A stretch of DNA of 64,000 nt from Sphingomonas astaxanthinifaciens DSM 22298 (GTDB lineage Bacteria > Pseudomonadota > Alphaproteobacteria > Sphingomonadales > Sphingomonadaceae). Positions within the stretch are counted from its first letter, which is position 1, and each line of letters opens with the position of its first letter. The DNA lies in NCBI RefSeq assembly GCF_000711715.1, contig NZ_JONN01000002.1, forward strand, positions 186,001 to 250,000, in the 5' to 3' direction. The notes under the pieces were generated by a model, which was not told the origin of the DNA, ran no database searches, and saw nothing but the letters and a program-made list of their open reading frames with translations. This document shows, piece by piece, positions 1 through 7,248 of this stretch. The position numbers were made by a program, and so were the translations under genes.

Positions 1-312
1 CGCTCGGGCCGCACCGGCCAGGCCTTCACCGCCGACGGGCCCTTGAACATCCGCAACGCCCGCTTCGCCGAGGACCAGGAGCCGCTTGAGCCTGGCTGCC
101 CGTGCCCGGCCTGCTCGAGCTACAGCCGCGCCTACGTCCATCACCTGGTCCGCTCGGGCGAGATCCTCGGCGCGATGCTGATGACCGAGCACAACCTCTG
201 GTTCTACCAGCGGCTGATGCAGGGGCTGCGCGACGCCATCGGGGAGGGCCGCCTTGCCGCCCACGCCCGCACCTTCCTCGATCGCTATCGGGCGGCCGCC
301 GCCCGGGCTTGA
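1..312 (+). CDS. tgt: Queuine/preQ1 tRNA-guanine transglycosylase, C-terminal part (cut by window edge)
   Basis: The reading frame is open at the left edge and encodes the last 103 residues of tRNA-guanine transglycosylase, which exchanges guanine-34 for preQ1 in tRNAs with GUN anticodons. The zinc site typical of the family is visible as C-x-C-x2-C followed 26 residues later by His (fragment residues C33, C35, C38 and H64). The segment after it matches the usual TGT C-terminus (helix with NLxFYQRLM). The stop codon is TGA at 310-312. The N-terminal catalytic barrel lies outside the window. Identification is secure from the zinc motif and its spacing. Confidence 0.95.
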   Translation, partial: RSGRTGQAFTADGPLNIRNARFAEDQEPLEPGCPCPACSSYSRAYVHHLVRSGEILGAMLMTEHNLWFYQRLMQGLRDAIGEGRLAAHARTFLDRYRAAAARA

Positions 313-361
313 CCCGGCTTGTCCTCCGCCTCCATTCTGTCGGCGCAAGGGGGGACGCGAT

Positions 362-517
362 TTGGATAAGAAGGCGGGATTCGGAGTAGGGGCGTTCCTG
401 CTCGTCGCGGGTTTCTTCTGGCTCGTCTTCCATAACCTTGCGCTCGGCATCGTCTTCGGACTGATTGCGGGCGGGACCGCCGCCGCGCGGGCACAGGCGG
501 CGAACCGCGAGCCATGA
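362..517 (+). CDS. Small hydrophobic membrane protein, 51 aa
   Basis: I do not recognise this family. It encodes 51 residues: a short basic N-terminus (LDKK), then two hydrophobic stretches separated by a short turn, so it is probably a small inner-membrane protein. The TTG start at 362 is chosen because an A/G-rich ribosome-binding site (aagggggga around 347-355) sits just upstream, and because longer in-frame starts would run into tgt. Its end overlaps the next gene by 4 nt (ATGA), which suggests translational coupling with that membrane protein. Confidence 0.55.
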   Translation: MDKKAGFGVGAFLLVAGFFWLVFHNLALGIVFGLIAGGTAAARAQAANREP

Positions 518-1236
518 CCTCGATGCCGACCGGCACCGATACCGAACAGCAGGCGCGCCTCGCCGATCTCGCCGAGGAGGCGACCGGCTTCGGCGGGACC
601 GAATTCGCCACCGCGCGCGACCTGCTCGTCCGGCCCCGCGCGGTGCTCGACGCCTATCTCGCTTACGGCCCGACCGGTGGGCGCCGCTATGCGCGGCCGA
701 TGGGCTTCTATGTCGCCTTGTGCGGCATCCTCATGTTCTACATGTTCCTGGCCGGCGGGCTGAAAGGCCTGATCGAACAGCAGCCCCCGGCCGTGCTGGA
801 CGACTGGATCGCCCGCTCGGGCAAGAGCCGCGAAGCCTTCATCGGTGACGCCGACGGCTGGATGAGCCTGGTTGCGGTGCCGATCCTGTCACTGTTCTAC
901 GCCGCCGCGGCCGCCCCGCTGCTCAAATGGTGGAGCGGGCTCGACTGGCGGCGCAGCATTCGTGCCACCTTCGCCCTGATGTGCGCCTGGACCGTGCCCA
1001 TCGTCCCGCTCGGGCCCTTGCCGATGATCAAGGGCTTCGAGATCGTTGGCAATCTGCTGATGTGGGGCGCACTGGTCGCGGCCTTCCTGCGCATGGGCAG
1101 GGGCCTGTGGTGGCACGGCTGGGCCGGCGGCCTCGCCAAGGCGCTGCTGCTGTGCCTCGCGATGATTGTCGGCGCGATGATCGGCATGATCCCGGTGTTC
1201 CGGATCGGACTGCTCGGGGCGACCTTCGGAAACTGA
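514..1236 (+). CDS. Multi-spanning membrane protein, DUF3667/YIP1-like
   Basis: A 240-residue protein with a soluble N-terminal region of about 60 residues (LLVRPRAVLDAYLAYGPTGGRRY) followed by about five transmembrane segments. The N-terminal arrangement, a short amphipathic stretch that leads into membrane helices, recalls DUF3667 or YIP1-like proteins, but this is a resemblance and not a firm assignment. The start overlaps the stop of the preceding 51-aa membrane protein (ATGA), so the two are probably cotranslated. The function is unknown. Confidence 0.7.
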   Translation: MTSMPTGTDTEQQARLADLAEEATGFGGTEFATARDLLVRPRAVLDAYLAYGPTGGRRYARPMGFYVALCGILMFYMFLAGGLKGLIEQQPPAVLDDWIARSGKSREAFIGDADGWMSLVAVPILSLFYAAAAAPLLKWWSGLDWRRSIRATFALMCAWTVPIVPLGPLPMIKGFEIVGNLLMWGALVAAFLRMGRGLWWHGWAGGLAKALLLCLAMIVGAMIGMIPVFRIGLLGATFGN

Positions 1237-1240
1237 CGCG

Positions 1241-1513
1241 CTAGCCCGCCGCCGCCAGCTGGTCGGCCCGGTCGAGGATCTCGAGTTCGCGCAGCAGGTG
1301 GTCGACGCTTTGCGTCATCTCGGGGAGGAAGGTGATCTGGTGGCGCGCGCCGCGATAGGCCTCGACCATCAGGATCGCGTCGAGCAGCACGCGCACGACC
1401 TCCGCTTCGGCATCGTCGAGTTCGGGCAGGCGCTGCAGTTTTTCGAGCACTTTCATCCGCGCGGCATGGGGGTCGGTGAGGGCCTCGGCGCGGGCAATCT
1501 TCCAGGGCATCAT
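1241..1513 (-). CDS. Small helical hypothetical protein, 90 aa
   Basis: The protein has 90 residues, is predicted to be almost entirely alpha-helical, is acidic, and has no signal peptide or membrane segment. An AGGAG ribosome-binding site lies just before the ATGATG start on the minus strand, which supports it as a real gene. It converges with the membrane-protein gene at 514-1236, leaving only 4 nt between stops. I do not recognise the family. Confidence 0.6.
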   Translation of the reverse strand: MMPWKIARAEALTDPHAARMKVLEKLQRLPELDDAEAEVVRVLLDAILMVEAYRGARHQITFLPEMTQSVDHLLRELEILDRADQLAAAG

Positions 1514-1601
1514 TGTCTCCTAAGTCCCGACGATAGGCCATTGGGACGACAGGAGAAGCTCGGGCGGTCGCAGCCACGGGGCGCGGCGGCGTTGCCGGGG
1601 G

Positions 1602-2264
1602 TTAACGCGGCTCGTCGAGCAGGAAACGGGCGACCCACGCCGCAGTGAGCGCGCCGGCGAGCTGGGCGAGGACGAAGCCCGGGACCGAGGCCGGCGCGAT
1701 GCCCGCGAAGCTGTCGCTCGAGGCGCGGGCGATGGTGATGGCGGGATTGGCGAAGCTGGTCGAGGAAGTGAACCAATAGGCCGCGACGATATAGAGGGCG
1801 ACCGCGGCCGGGACCGCGCGCTCGCGCTTCGCCACGGTGCCGAGGATGGTGAGGACGAGGCCGAAGGTGGCGACGAACTCGCCCAGCCACTGGCCGGTCC
1901 CGCCCCGGACCTTGGTCGACCAGTCGACCGCCGGCAAGTCGAACATCAGGTTGGCGACGATCACGCCGATGATCCCGCCGACGAGCTGCGCCGCGACGTA
2001 GGGGGCGAGGTCACGGCCAGCGAGTTCGCGGCGAAGCGCGGCGACCAGGCTTACCGCCGGGTTCATGTGCGCGCCCGAGATCGGACCCAGCCAGGCGATC
2101 AGCACGAACAGCATGGCGCCGGTGGCGAGCGTGTTGCCGAGGAGGGCGATGGCGACGTTCCCGCCCGCCAGCCGCTCGGCCATGATGCCCGAGCCGATTA
2201 CGGTCGCGAACAGGAAGAAGCTGCCGAGTGCTTCCGCCGCGAGCCGCCGCGACAGGGTCGGCAT
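1602..2264 (-). CDS. MIP-family channel, arsenic-operon type (AqpS-like)
   Basis: A 220-residue six-helix aquaporin/glycerol-channel family protein with both NPA boxes (N68-P-A in GAHMNPAVS and N173-P-A in SFANPAITIAR). The Arg that normally follows the second NPA and narrows the selectivity filter of water and glycerol channels is Ile here. Loss of that Arg is a feature of the arsenite-conducting AqpS group, as I recall it. The start overlaps the arsC stop by one base (TGATG), so the two are translationally coupled. Inferred role: a passive exit for arsenite produced by ArsC. A generic solute channel is the alternative. Confidence 0.85.
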   Translation of the reverse strand: MPTLSRRLAAEALGSFFLFATVIGSGIMAERLAGGNVAIALLGNTLATGAMLFVLIAWLGPISGAHMNPAVSLVAALRRELAGRDLAPYVAAQLVGGIIGVIVANLMFDLPAVDWSTKVRGGTGQWLGEFVATFGLVLTILGTVAKRERAVPAAVALYIVAAYWFTSSTSFANPAITIARASSDSFAGIAPASVPGFVLAQLAGALTAAWVARFLLDEPR

Positions 2265-2626
2265 CAGGCCTGGGCTTCGTCCAGGAAGGCGAGCACGGTC
2301 TCGCTCGGCCGGCAGAGGCGCGCCCGATCGCCGATCACCACGATCGGGCGGTTGAGCAGGATCGGATGCGCTTCGATCGCGTCGAGGAGCTGCGCGTCGG
2401 TCACGCCCGGCTCGCCCAGCCCCAGCTCGGCGAAGGGCGTGCCCTTTTCGCGCACGAGGTCACGAAGCGGCACCCCGGCCTTGCGGGCGAGATCGGCAAC
2501 CTCGCTCCGGTTCGGCGGGGTCTTCAGATATTCGATCACCGTCGGCTGGATGCCGCGCTGGATCAGGAAGGCGAGGACGTTGCGCGACGTCCCGCAATTT
2601 GGGTTGTGATAGACGGTGACATCCAT
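2264..2626 (-). CDS. arsC: Glutaredoxin-coupled arsenate reductase ArsC
   Basis: The protein has 120 residues and carries the family's N-terminal active-site signature HNPNCGTSRN, with catalytic Cys11, and the conserved tail motif RPIVV...RLCRPSE containing substrate-binding arginines. ArsC enzymes reduce As(V) to As(III) using glutathione and glutaredoxin in the cytoplasm. It is the first gene of a two-gene unit with the MIP channel. No ArsR repressor or ArsB/Acr3 pump is adjacent, which is unusual for a complete resistance operon. Related YfgD-type proteins of unproven substrate are the main alternative. Confidence 0.88.
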   Translation of the reverse strand: MDVTVYHNPNCGTSRNVLAFLIQRGIQPTVIEYLKTPPNRSEVADLARKAGVPLRDLVREKGTPFAELGLGEPGVTDAQLLDAIEAHPILLNRPIVVIGDRARLCRPSETVLAFLDEAQA

Positions 2627-2668
2627 GCGCGTGTCCCTAGCAGCGCGGCTGTGACGGGTCCGTGACGA

Positions 2669-4060
2669 TCAGCCGCTGAAGCCGACCGAGAGGAAGCTCG
2701 GCAGCGGGCCGTTCCAGCCGTCGTCGTCGCCATCGGCCCCGACCGGCTCGGGCTTGCGGGCCGGCGCTGGCGCCGGGGCAGGGCGGGGCTCGCGGCGCGG
2801 TTCGGGCGCGCGCTCGGCCTTGGGCGCGGGCTTCGGCGCGGCAGCTTCGACCGGCTCGGCCTTGGCGGCGGGCTTGGCTCGGCCACGGCCGCGCTTGCGC
2901 TTTTCCTCGGCTTCCGGTGCCGCCGGCTCGGCCGCGGCGGCTACCCCCTCGGCTCCGCTGCGCGGAATCTTGGTCCCGGTCAGCTTCTCGATCTGGGCAA
3001 CCGCCTCATTGTCCTCGCGGGTAGCGAGGGTGAAGGCCTTGCCCTTGGCCCCGGCGCGGCCGGTGCGGCCGATCCGGTGGACATAATCGTCGGGCTGCCA
3101 CGGCACGTCGAAGTTGAAGACGTGGCTCACCCCCTTGATGTCGAGCCCGCGGGCGGCGACGTCGGAGGCGACCAGGATGTTGATCTCGCCGCCCTTGAAC
3201 CGGTCGAGCTCGGCGATCCGCGCCGCCTGCTCCATGTCGCCATGGATCTGGCCGACCGCGAAGCCCGAGCGCTTGAGGCTGGTGGTGAGCTCGCGCACCG
3301 TGGTCTTGCGGTTGCAGAAGATGATCGCGGTGGCGACGTCCTCGGCGCGCAGCAGGTCGCGCAGCACTTCGCGCTTCTTGTCCGAACGCGTCTCGACCAG
3401 CTTGGCGTCGATGTTGAGGTTGGACGACGCCGGGCGCGACACCTCGACCTTGCGCGGATCGTTGAGGAACTTGGCGGCCAGCTTCTGGATCACCGGCGGC
3501 ATGGTCGCCGAGAAGAGCAGGGTCTGCCGCTGCTTGGGCAGCTTGGTGCAGATTTCCTCGATGTCGGGGATGAACCCCATGTCGAGCATCCGGTCGGCCT
3601 CGTCGATCACCAGCATGTCGCAGCCGGTCAGCAGGATCTTGCCGCGGCTGAACAGGTCCATCAGCCGGCCCGGGGTGGCGATCAGGACGTCGACGCCCTT
3701 CTCGAGCTGCTTGATCTGGTCGCCCATCTGAACGCCGCCGATCAGCAGGGCCATCGAGAGCTTGTGGTTCTTGCCATATTTCTCGAAATTCTCGGCGACC
3801 TGGGCGGCAAGCTCGCGGGTCGGCTCGAGGATCAGGCTGCGCGGCATCCGCGCGCGGCTGCGGCCTTCGCCGAGGATGTCGATCATCGGCAGCACGAAGG
3901 CGGCGGTCTTGCCGGTCCCCGTCTGGGCGATTCCGATCAGGTCCTTGCCCATGAGCACGGGCGGGATCGCGCCGGCCTGGATGGGGGTCGGTTCGGTGTA
4001 GCCGCTATCGCCGATGGCGCGCAGCAGTTCGTCGGAAAGGCCGAGATCGGCAAAAGGCAT
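2669..4060 (-). CDS. DEAD-box ATP-dependent RNA helicase (RhlE-like)
   Basis: A 463-residue helicase with all core motifs: Q motif (PTPIQ), Walker A AQTGTGKT, PTREL, the DEAD box in VIDEADRMLD, SAT in FSATMP, and HRIGRTGRAG. The core ends near residue 380. It is followed by a low-complexity Ala/Pro/Lys/Arg/Glu tail of about 80 residues, typical of RhlE-type proteins and probably RNA-binding. The start at MPFADLGL is preferred because the Q-motif Phe normally lies within a few residues of the N-terminus; an upstream in-frame ATG at 4105 would add 15 atypical residues. Role: RNA remodelling in ribosome assembly or cold adaptation. Confidence 0.92.
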   Translation of the reverse strand: MPFADLGLSDELLRAIGDSGYTEPTPIQAGAIPPVLMGKDLIGIAQTGTGKTAAFVLPMIDILGEGRSRARMPRSLILEPTRELAAQVAENFEKYGKNHKLSMALLIGGVQMGDQIKQLEKGVDVLIATPGRLMDLFSRGKILLTGCDMLVIDEADRMLDMGFIPDIEEICTKLPKQRQTLLFSATMPPVIQKLAAKFLNDPRKVEVSRPASSNLNIDAKLVETRSDKKREVLRDLLRAEDVATAIIFCNRKTTVRELTTSLKRSGFAVGQIHGDMEQAARIAELDRFKGGEINILVASDVAARGLDIKGVSHVFNFDVPWQPDDYVHRIGRTGRAGAKGKAFTLATREDNEAVAQIEKLTGTKIPRSGAEGVAAAAEPAAPEAEEKRKRGRGRAKPAAKAEPVEAAAPKPAPKAERAPEPRREPRPAPAPAPARKPEPVGADGDDDGWNGPLPSFLSVGFSG

Positions 4061-4155
4061 CAAGTCATCCGGATAAGAGAAAGGGCCGGCCTTGCCGCAT
4101 GGCACGCCAGGCGCTTCGCGCCGTGCGCCAGGAGGCGGCTCAAGTCAAGGAATCG

Positions 4156-4584
4156 TCAGTCCTTGGCGAATTTTGGGACGATCCGGCGGAAGCGCTGGAT
4201 CCGGCACGAACCGCCGATCCGGCTGCGGATTTCCTCGCGCTTGGCGCAGACCTTGCTGTCGCGCGGCTGGATGTAGAAATTGCCGTAGAAGTCGAGCGTC
4301 GGGCAATCGTCGTCCATCTGGGCGCGAATCCGGCTGCGGTCGCGAAGCAGGAAATCGACCGACCGTTCGTCGGCGAGCGCGGCGGCGACGATCTGGTCGG
4401 AACCGATGCATTTCGGTCCCTTTTTTTCCTCCCAGCGGATGATGCGCGGCATCCGCGGCCGAACCACCGGCACGCGCAGGATCACCTCCTGCTCGACCAC
4501 CAGCCGGCTGACCGTCATCGGCCCTGTCGCCTGAAGCCCGACGAGACCGGCCAGCCAGGTCAGTAGGGGCAGGGGCAGGAGCAT
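4156..4584 (-). CDS. Hypothetical exported or membrane-anchored protein, about 142 aa
   Basis: From the ATG at 4584 the protein begins with a hydrophobic segment (MLLPLPLLTWLAGLVGL) that could be a signal peptide or anchor. A charged domain follows with three or four cysteines and a basic C-terminus (RFRRIVPKFAKD). I do not recognise the family. A longer reading from 4770 is open but would have a poorly hydrophobic, Cys-rich start, so the shorter form is preferred. No convincing ribosome-binding site is visible, and the start is uncertain. Confidence 0.6.
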   Translation of the reverse strand: MLLPLPLLTWLAGLVGLQATGPMTVSRLVVEQEVILRVPVVRPRMPRIIRWEEKKGPKCIGSDQIVAAALADERSVDFLLRDRSRIRAQMDDDCPTLDFYGNFYIQPRDSKVCAKREEIRSRIGGSCRIQRFRRIVPKFAKD

Positions 4585-4677
4585 GGGGCGGAGGGCGACT
4601 TTCGCAAGAACGGGAAGAAGGTGCGATCGGCTGAGTGGCGGCGGCGGCTTGAACCCGGGCTGAACTCCTGATGCAGT

Positions 4678-4706
4678 CTTGCAACGCATGCGGCCACACT
4701 TGCAAG
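4678..4706. promoter_or_regulatory. Spaced TTGCAA palindromes, candidate operator
   Basis: CTTGCAA occurs at 4678-4684 and again at 4699-4705, 21 bp apart, so both lie on the same helical face. The palindrome CGCATGCG (4685-4692) sits between them. The array lies about 90 bp before the SapC-family start and in the spacer between that gene and the divergent hypothetical gene. The regular spacing suggests a dimeric regulator site, but no known consensus is matched. Confidence 0.3.
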
Positions 4707-4791
4707 CGGGCCAAAGCCCGCATAGAGGCGCGGCCCACGTGCCTAAGGTGGACGGCCAGTGGGTCGCCACATCCCTTCAGGAGAGAGTTCA

Positions 4792-5592
4792 ATGGCTTCC
4801 GCGGCGCCGAACAACGGCCTTCCGATGCTCTACAACACGCTTGAGCCCGTCAGCACCCAGCAGCATGGGACGCTCAAGGTTCGCGGCATCGAGACGCTCC
4901 CGGCGCTCGCCACGACCCATGCCATCCCGCTGACGGTCGACGAGTTCGCGCTCGCCCAGCGCCATTTCCCGATCATCTTCTCGTCGGGCGACGAGCCGGT
5001 GCCGCTCGCGCTCATGGGCCTGAACGAGGGCGTCAACACCTTCGTCGACGCCGAGGGCAAGCCGCTCGAGGGCGACGTCTACATGCCGGCCTACCTGCGC
5101 CGCTATCCCTTCCTGCTCGCCCGCCTGACCGAAGGCAGCGACGAGCTGTCGCTGTGCGTCGATCCCTCGGCCGGCGCGATCGGCGATTTCGAGGACGGCC
5201 AGCCGCTCTTCACCGACGGCCAGCCGAGCGAGGCGACCACCGCCATCCTCCAGTTCTGCGAGCAGTTCGAGGAAGCCGGCCAGCGCACCGCCTTGTTCAT
5301 GGCCGAGCTCAAGAAGGCCGACCTCCTGATGGACGGCGAAGTCGCCATCCAGCCCGAGGGCGCCCAGCAGCCGTTCGTCTATCGCGGCTTCCAGATGGTC
5401 GACGAGGAGAAGTTGCGCGAGCTGCGCGGTGACGAGCTTCGCAAGATGAACCAGAACGGCCTGCTGCCGCTGATCTACGCCCACCTCTTCAGCCTGGCCC
5501 AGGCGCGCGACATCTTCGCTCGCCAGGTCCGCCAGGGTAAGGGTCCGGTCCCGCAGGTCGGCGGCGCCGCGCCGCAGCCCGTCGAGGCGTGA
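4792..5592 (+). CDS. SapC-family protein
   Basis: A 266-residue protein that matches the SapC family throughout: N-terminal LYNTLEPVS, the central HAIPLTVDEFALAQRHFPIIFSSG block, and the YLRRYPF motif. The name comes from a Campylobacter S-layer-locus protein; in Proteobacteria the biochemical role is not established. There is no signal peptide. The start is well supported by an AGGAGAG ribosome-binding site a few bases before the ATG at 4792. It is a single-gene unit followed by a strong terminator at about 5703-5737. Confidence 0.88.
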   Translation: MASAAPNNGLPMLYNTLEPVSTQQHGTLKVRGIETLPALATTHAIPLTVDEFALAQRHFPIIFSSGDEPVPLALMGLNEGVNTFVDAEGKPLEGDVYMPAYLRRYPFLLARLTEGSDELSLCVDPSAGAIGDFEDGQPLFTDGQPSEATTAILQFCEQFEEAGQRTALFMAELKKADLLMDGEVAIQPEGAQQPFVYRGFQMVDEEKLRELRGDELRKMNQNGLLPLIYAHLFSLAQARDIFARQVRQGKGPVPQVGGAAPQPVEA

Positions 5593-5649
5593 CGGCAATG
5601 CGGTGAGGCGAGCCGGCCCCGGCTTGCCGCGCCTCGCTGCGCTACCCAT

Positions 5650-5737
5650 TTGATTGGGGCACAGGCTGTTCCCCTGCAGCCCATGCGTTCCCCTGTACTT
5701 GAGCCCCTGACCCTCGCGGGTCGGGGGCTTTTTTTTT
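5650..5737 (+). ncRNA. Candidate small RNA or structured 3' UTR with C-rich loops
   Basis: Between the SapC-family stop and the terminator is a compact segment with three CCCCTG motifs (5671-5676, 5690-5695 and 5704-5709). The first lies in the loop of a GGCTG/CAGCC hairpin (5664-5668 with 5677-5681). The first two share the longer word GTTCCCCTG. The segment ends in an intrinsic terminator. C-rich single-stranded motifs are a known feature of anti-ribosome-binding-site small RNAs in alphaproteobacteria. It could instead be the processed 3' end of the sapC mRNA. No family is recognised. Confidence 0.35.
5703..5737 (+). terminator. Strong intrinsic terminator
   Basis: The arms GCCCCTGACCC (5703-5713) and GGGTCGGGGGC (5718-5728) form an 11-bp stem with one mismatch and a TCGC loop, followed directly by nine T residues (5729-5737). 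It ends transcription coming from the SapC-family gene and/or the candidate small RNA, just before the stop of the convergent amidohydrolase gene. Confidence 0.9.
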
Positions 5738-6600
5738 CATTCGGCGGCGAGCGGCAGCGCATTGCGGTCGAGGAAATGCCCGCCGAGCGTCCGGGCAAGC
5801 TCCTCGAACAGCCGCGCCGAGCGGTCGAACCCTTCGCCCGGCGCGCGGCCGGCGGGATCGAGATAGCAGCGCCGGTCGAGCTCGAGCTGGAGCGCATGGA
5901 CCCCGCGCTCGGGCGCGCCATGGGCCGCCACTATCTGCCCGCCCGCATAGGGATCGTTGCGGCTGGTGCGATAACCCGCCGCCTCGGCGGTCTGCCGGGC
6001 GAGCTCGGCCACGAACGGAGCGGCGCTGAGACCGTGGCGGTCGCCGAGGACCAGCTCGGCCTGGCCGGGCCGCCACGGCATCGAGTGGCAGTCGAGCAGC
6101 AGCACCTCGGCGTGGCGCCGCCGGAGCAGTTCGAGCTGTTCGGCGAGCAGCCGGTGATAGGGCCGCCAGGCGCTGTCCAGCCGGGCCTCGAGTTCGGCCG
6201 GGCCGATCCGCCGTCGCCACAAGTCGCCCGCGCCCGCCAGCCGCGCCGGGATCAGCCCGAGGCCGGCCCGGACCCTCCAGCCGTCGTGACCGGCGCCCGG
6301 CGGCAGGTTGATCGCATGGGGATCGAGCTCGTCCTCGGCGCGGTTGCAGTCGATCGCGGCCCGGGGTGCGTCGGCGACCACGCAGGCGATGCCGAGCGCC
6401 TGCGCGCGCCACACCAGCCGATCGACCAGCGGGTCCTCGAGCGGGGCGAGGCTTGCCGCCCCGCGTCGGGCGAGCCGGACCAGCCAGTCGGGATAGGCGC
6501 GGCCCGCGTGCGGCACCGACAGCAGCACCGGCAATTGCCCGCGGCCCGGGATCAGGCGGGGCGGGGCAAGCGCGCCAGTGGGGGTCGAGGAGGGTCGCAA
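5737..6600 (-). CDS. N-formylglutamate amidohydrolase-family protein
   Basis: The protein has about 287 residues and family landmarks LLSVPHAGRAYP near the N-terminus, a DCNR block, LLLDCHSMP and a C-terminal LQLELDRRCYLD. The family hydrolyses N-formyl-L-glutamate to glutamate and formate in histidine catabolism. Many members outside hut operons have untested substrates, and no hut genes are present here. The reading begins with TTG at 6600 without a clear ribosome-binding site, so the start is uncertain. It is transcribed divergently from cpdR. Confidence 0.85.
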   Translation of the reverse strand: MRPSSTPTGALAPPRLIPGRGQLPVLLSVPHAGRAYPDWLVRLARRGAASLAPLEDPLVDRLVWRAQALGIACVVADAPRAAIDCNRAEDELDPHAINLPPGAGHDGWRVRAGLGLIPARLAGAGDLWRRRIGPAELEARLDSAWRPYHRLLAEQLELLRRRHAEVLLLDCHSMPWRPGQAELVLGDRHGLSAAPFVAELARQTAEAAGYRTSRNDPYAGGQIVAAHGAPERGVHALQLELDRRCYLDPAGRAPGEGFDRSARLFEELARTLGGHFLDRNALPLAAE

Positions 6601-6707
6601 GCCGGTCTGCTTTCGGATCCGAACGGGAATAGTGCGCCAACGTGGAGCAGAGAAAGCGCGTTCCGCCTAGAAAATGTTAAAGCTTGCGGGCATAAGAGGT
6701 CCTTCCG

Positions 6708-7085
6708 ATGATCAAGATCCTCCTCGCCGAAGACGACAGCTCGATGCGCGAATATCTCGCGCGGGCGCTCGAACGCGTCGGCTATTCGGTCAAGGCGGTC
6801 GGCTGCGGCACCGAGGCCATGCCGCTGCTCGAGGCCGAATCGTTCGATCTCCTGCTGACCGACATCGTCATGCCCGAAATGGACGGAATCGAACTGGCCC
6901 AGAAGGCCGGGGTCATCGACCCCTCGATCCGGGTCATGTTCATCACCGGCTTCGCCGCCGTCGCGCTGCAGAGCGGCCGCACCGCGCCCGAAGCCAAGAT
7001 GCTGAGCAAACCCTTCCACCTCAAGGACCTCGTCGCCGAAGTGGACCGGATGTTCCAGACCGAGGACCAGCACGGCCGTCTATAA
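6708..7085 (+). CDS. cpdR: CpdR-like single-domain response regulator
   Basis: A stand-alone receiver domain of 125 residues with phospho-acceptor Asp52 (LLTDIVMPEMDG), acidic D9/D10, Thr80 (MFITGFA) and Lys101 (LSKPFHL). No output domain follows. In Caulobacter, unphosphorylated CpdR delivers ClpXP to the cell pole and promotes CtrA degradation. The near-complete match of the receiver to CpdR makes that role likely here. The gene stands alone, divergent from the amidohydrolase. Confidence 0.9.
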   Translation: MIKILLAEDDSSMREYLARALERVGYSVKAVGCGTEAMPLLEAESFDLLLTDIVMPEMDGIELAQKAGVIDPSIRVMFITGFAAVALQSGRTAPEAKMLSKPFHLKDLVAEVDRMFQTEDQHGRL

Positions 7086-7094
7086 GGCGCTGCA

Positions 7095-7167
7095 CCTTCG
7101 TTCGTGCTGAGCGATGTCGAAGCAGGCTGGCGTTTGCGCCCTTCGACGTCGCTCAGGGCGAACGAGG
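7095..7167. repeat. REP-like imperfect inverted repeat
   Basis: Two arms of about 27 nt (7095-7122 and 7141-7167) are reverse complements at roughly 24 positions and enclose a 18-nt loop. They contain the words CGTTCG...GAGCG...GTCGAAG typical of dispersed intergenic palindromes in sphingomonad genomes. It lies between cpdR and the M48 protease and may act as a transcription or mRNA-stability element. Confidence 0.6.
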
Positions 7168-7248
7168 GATGAGCCAAGTCCCCGGAACCCTTTTCGCCTC
7201 CGTTCCGTTCATCGGGCCGATAATCTCCCCGATTTACGGATCCGACTC

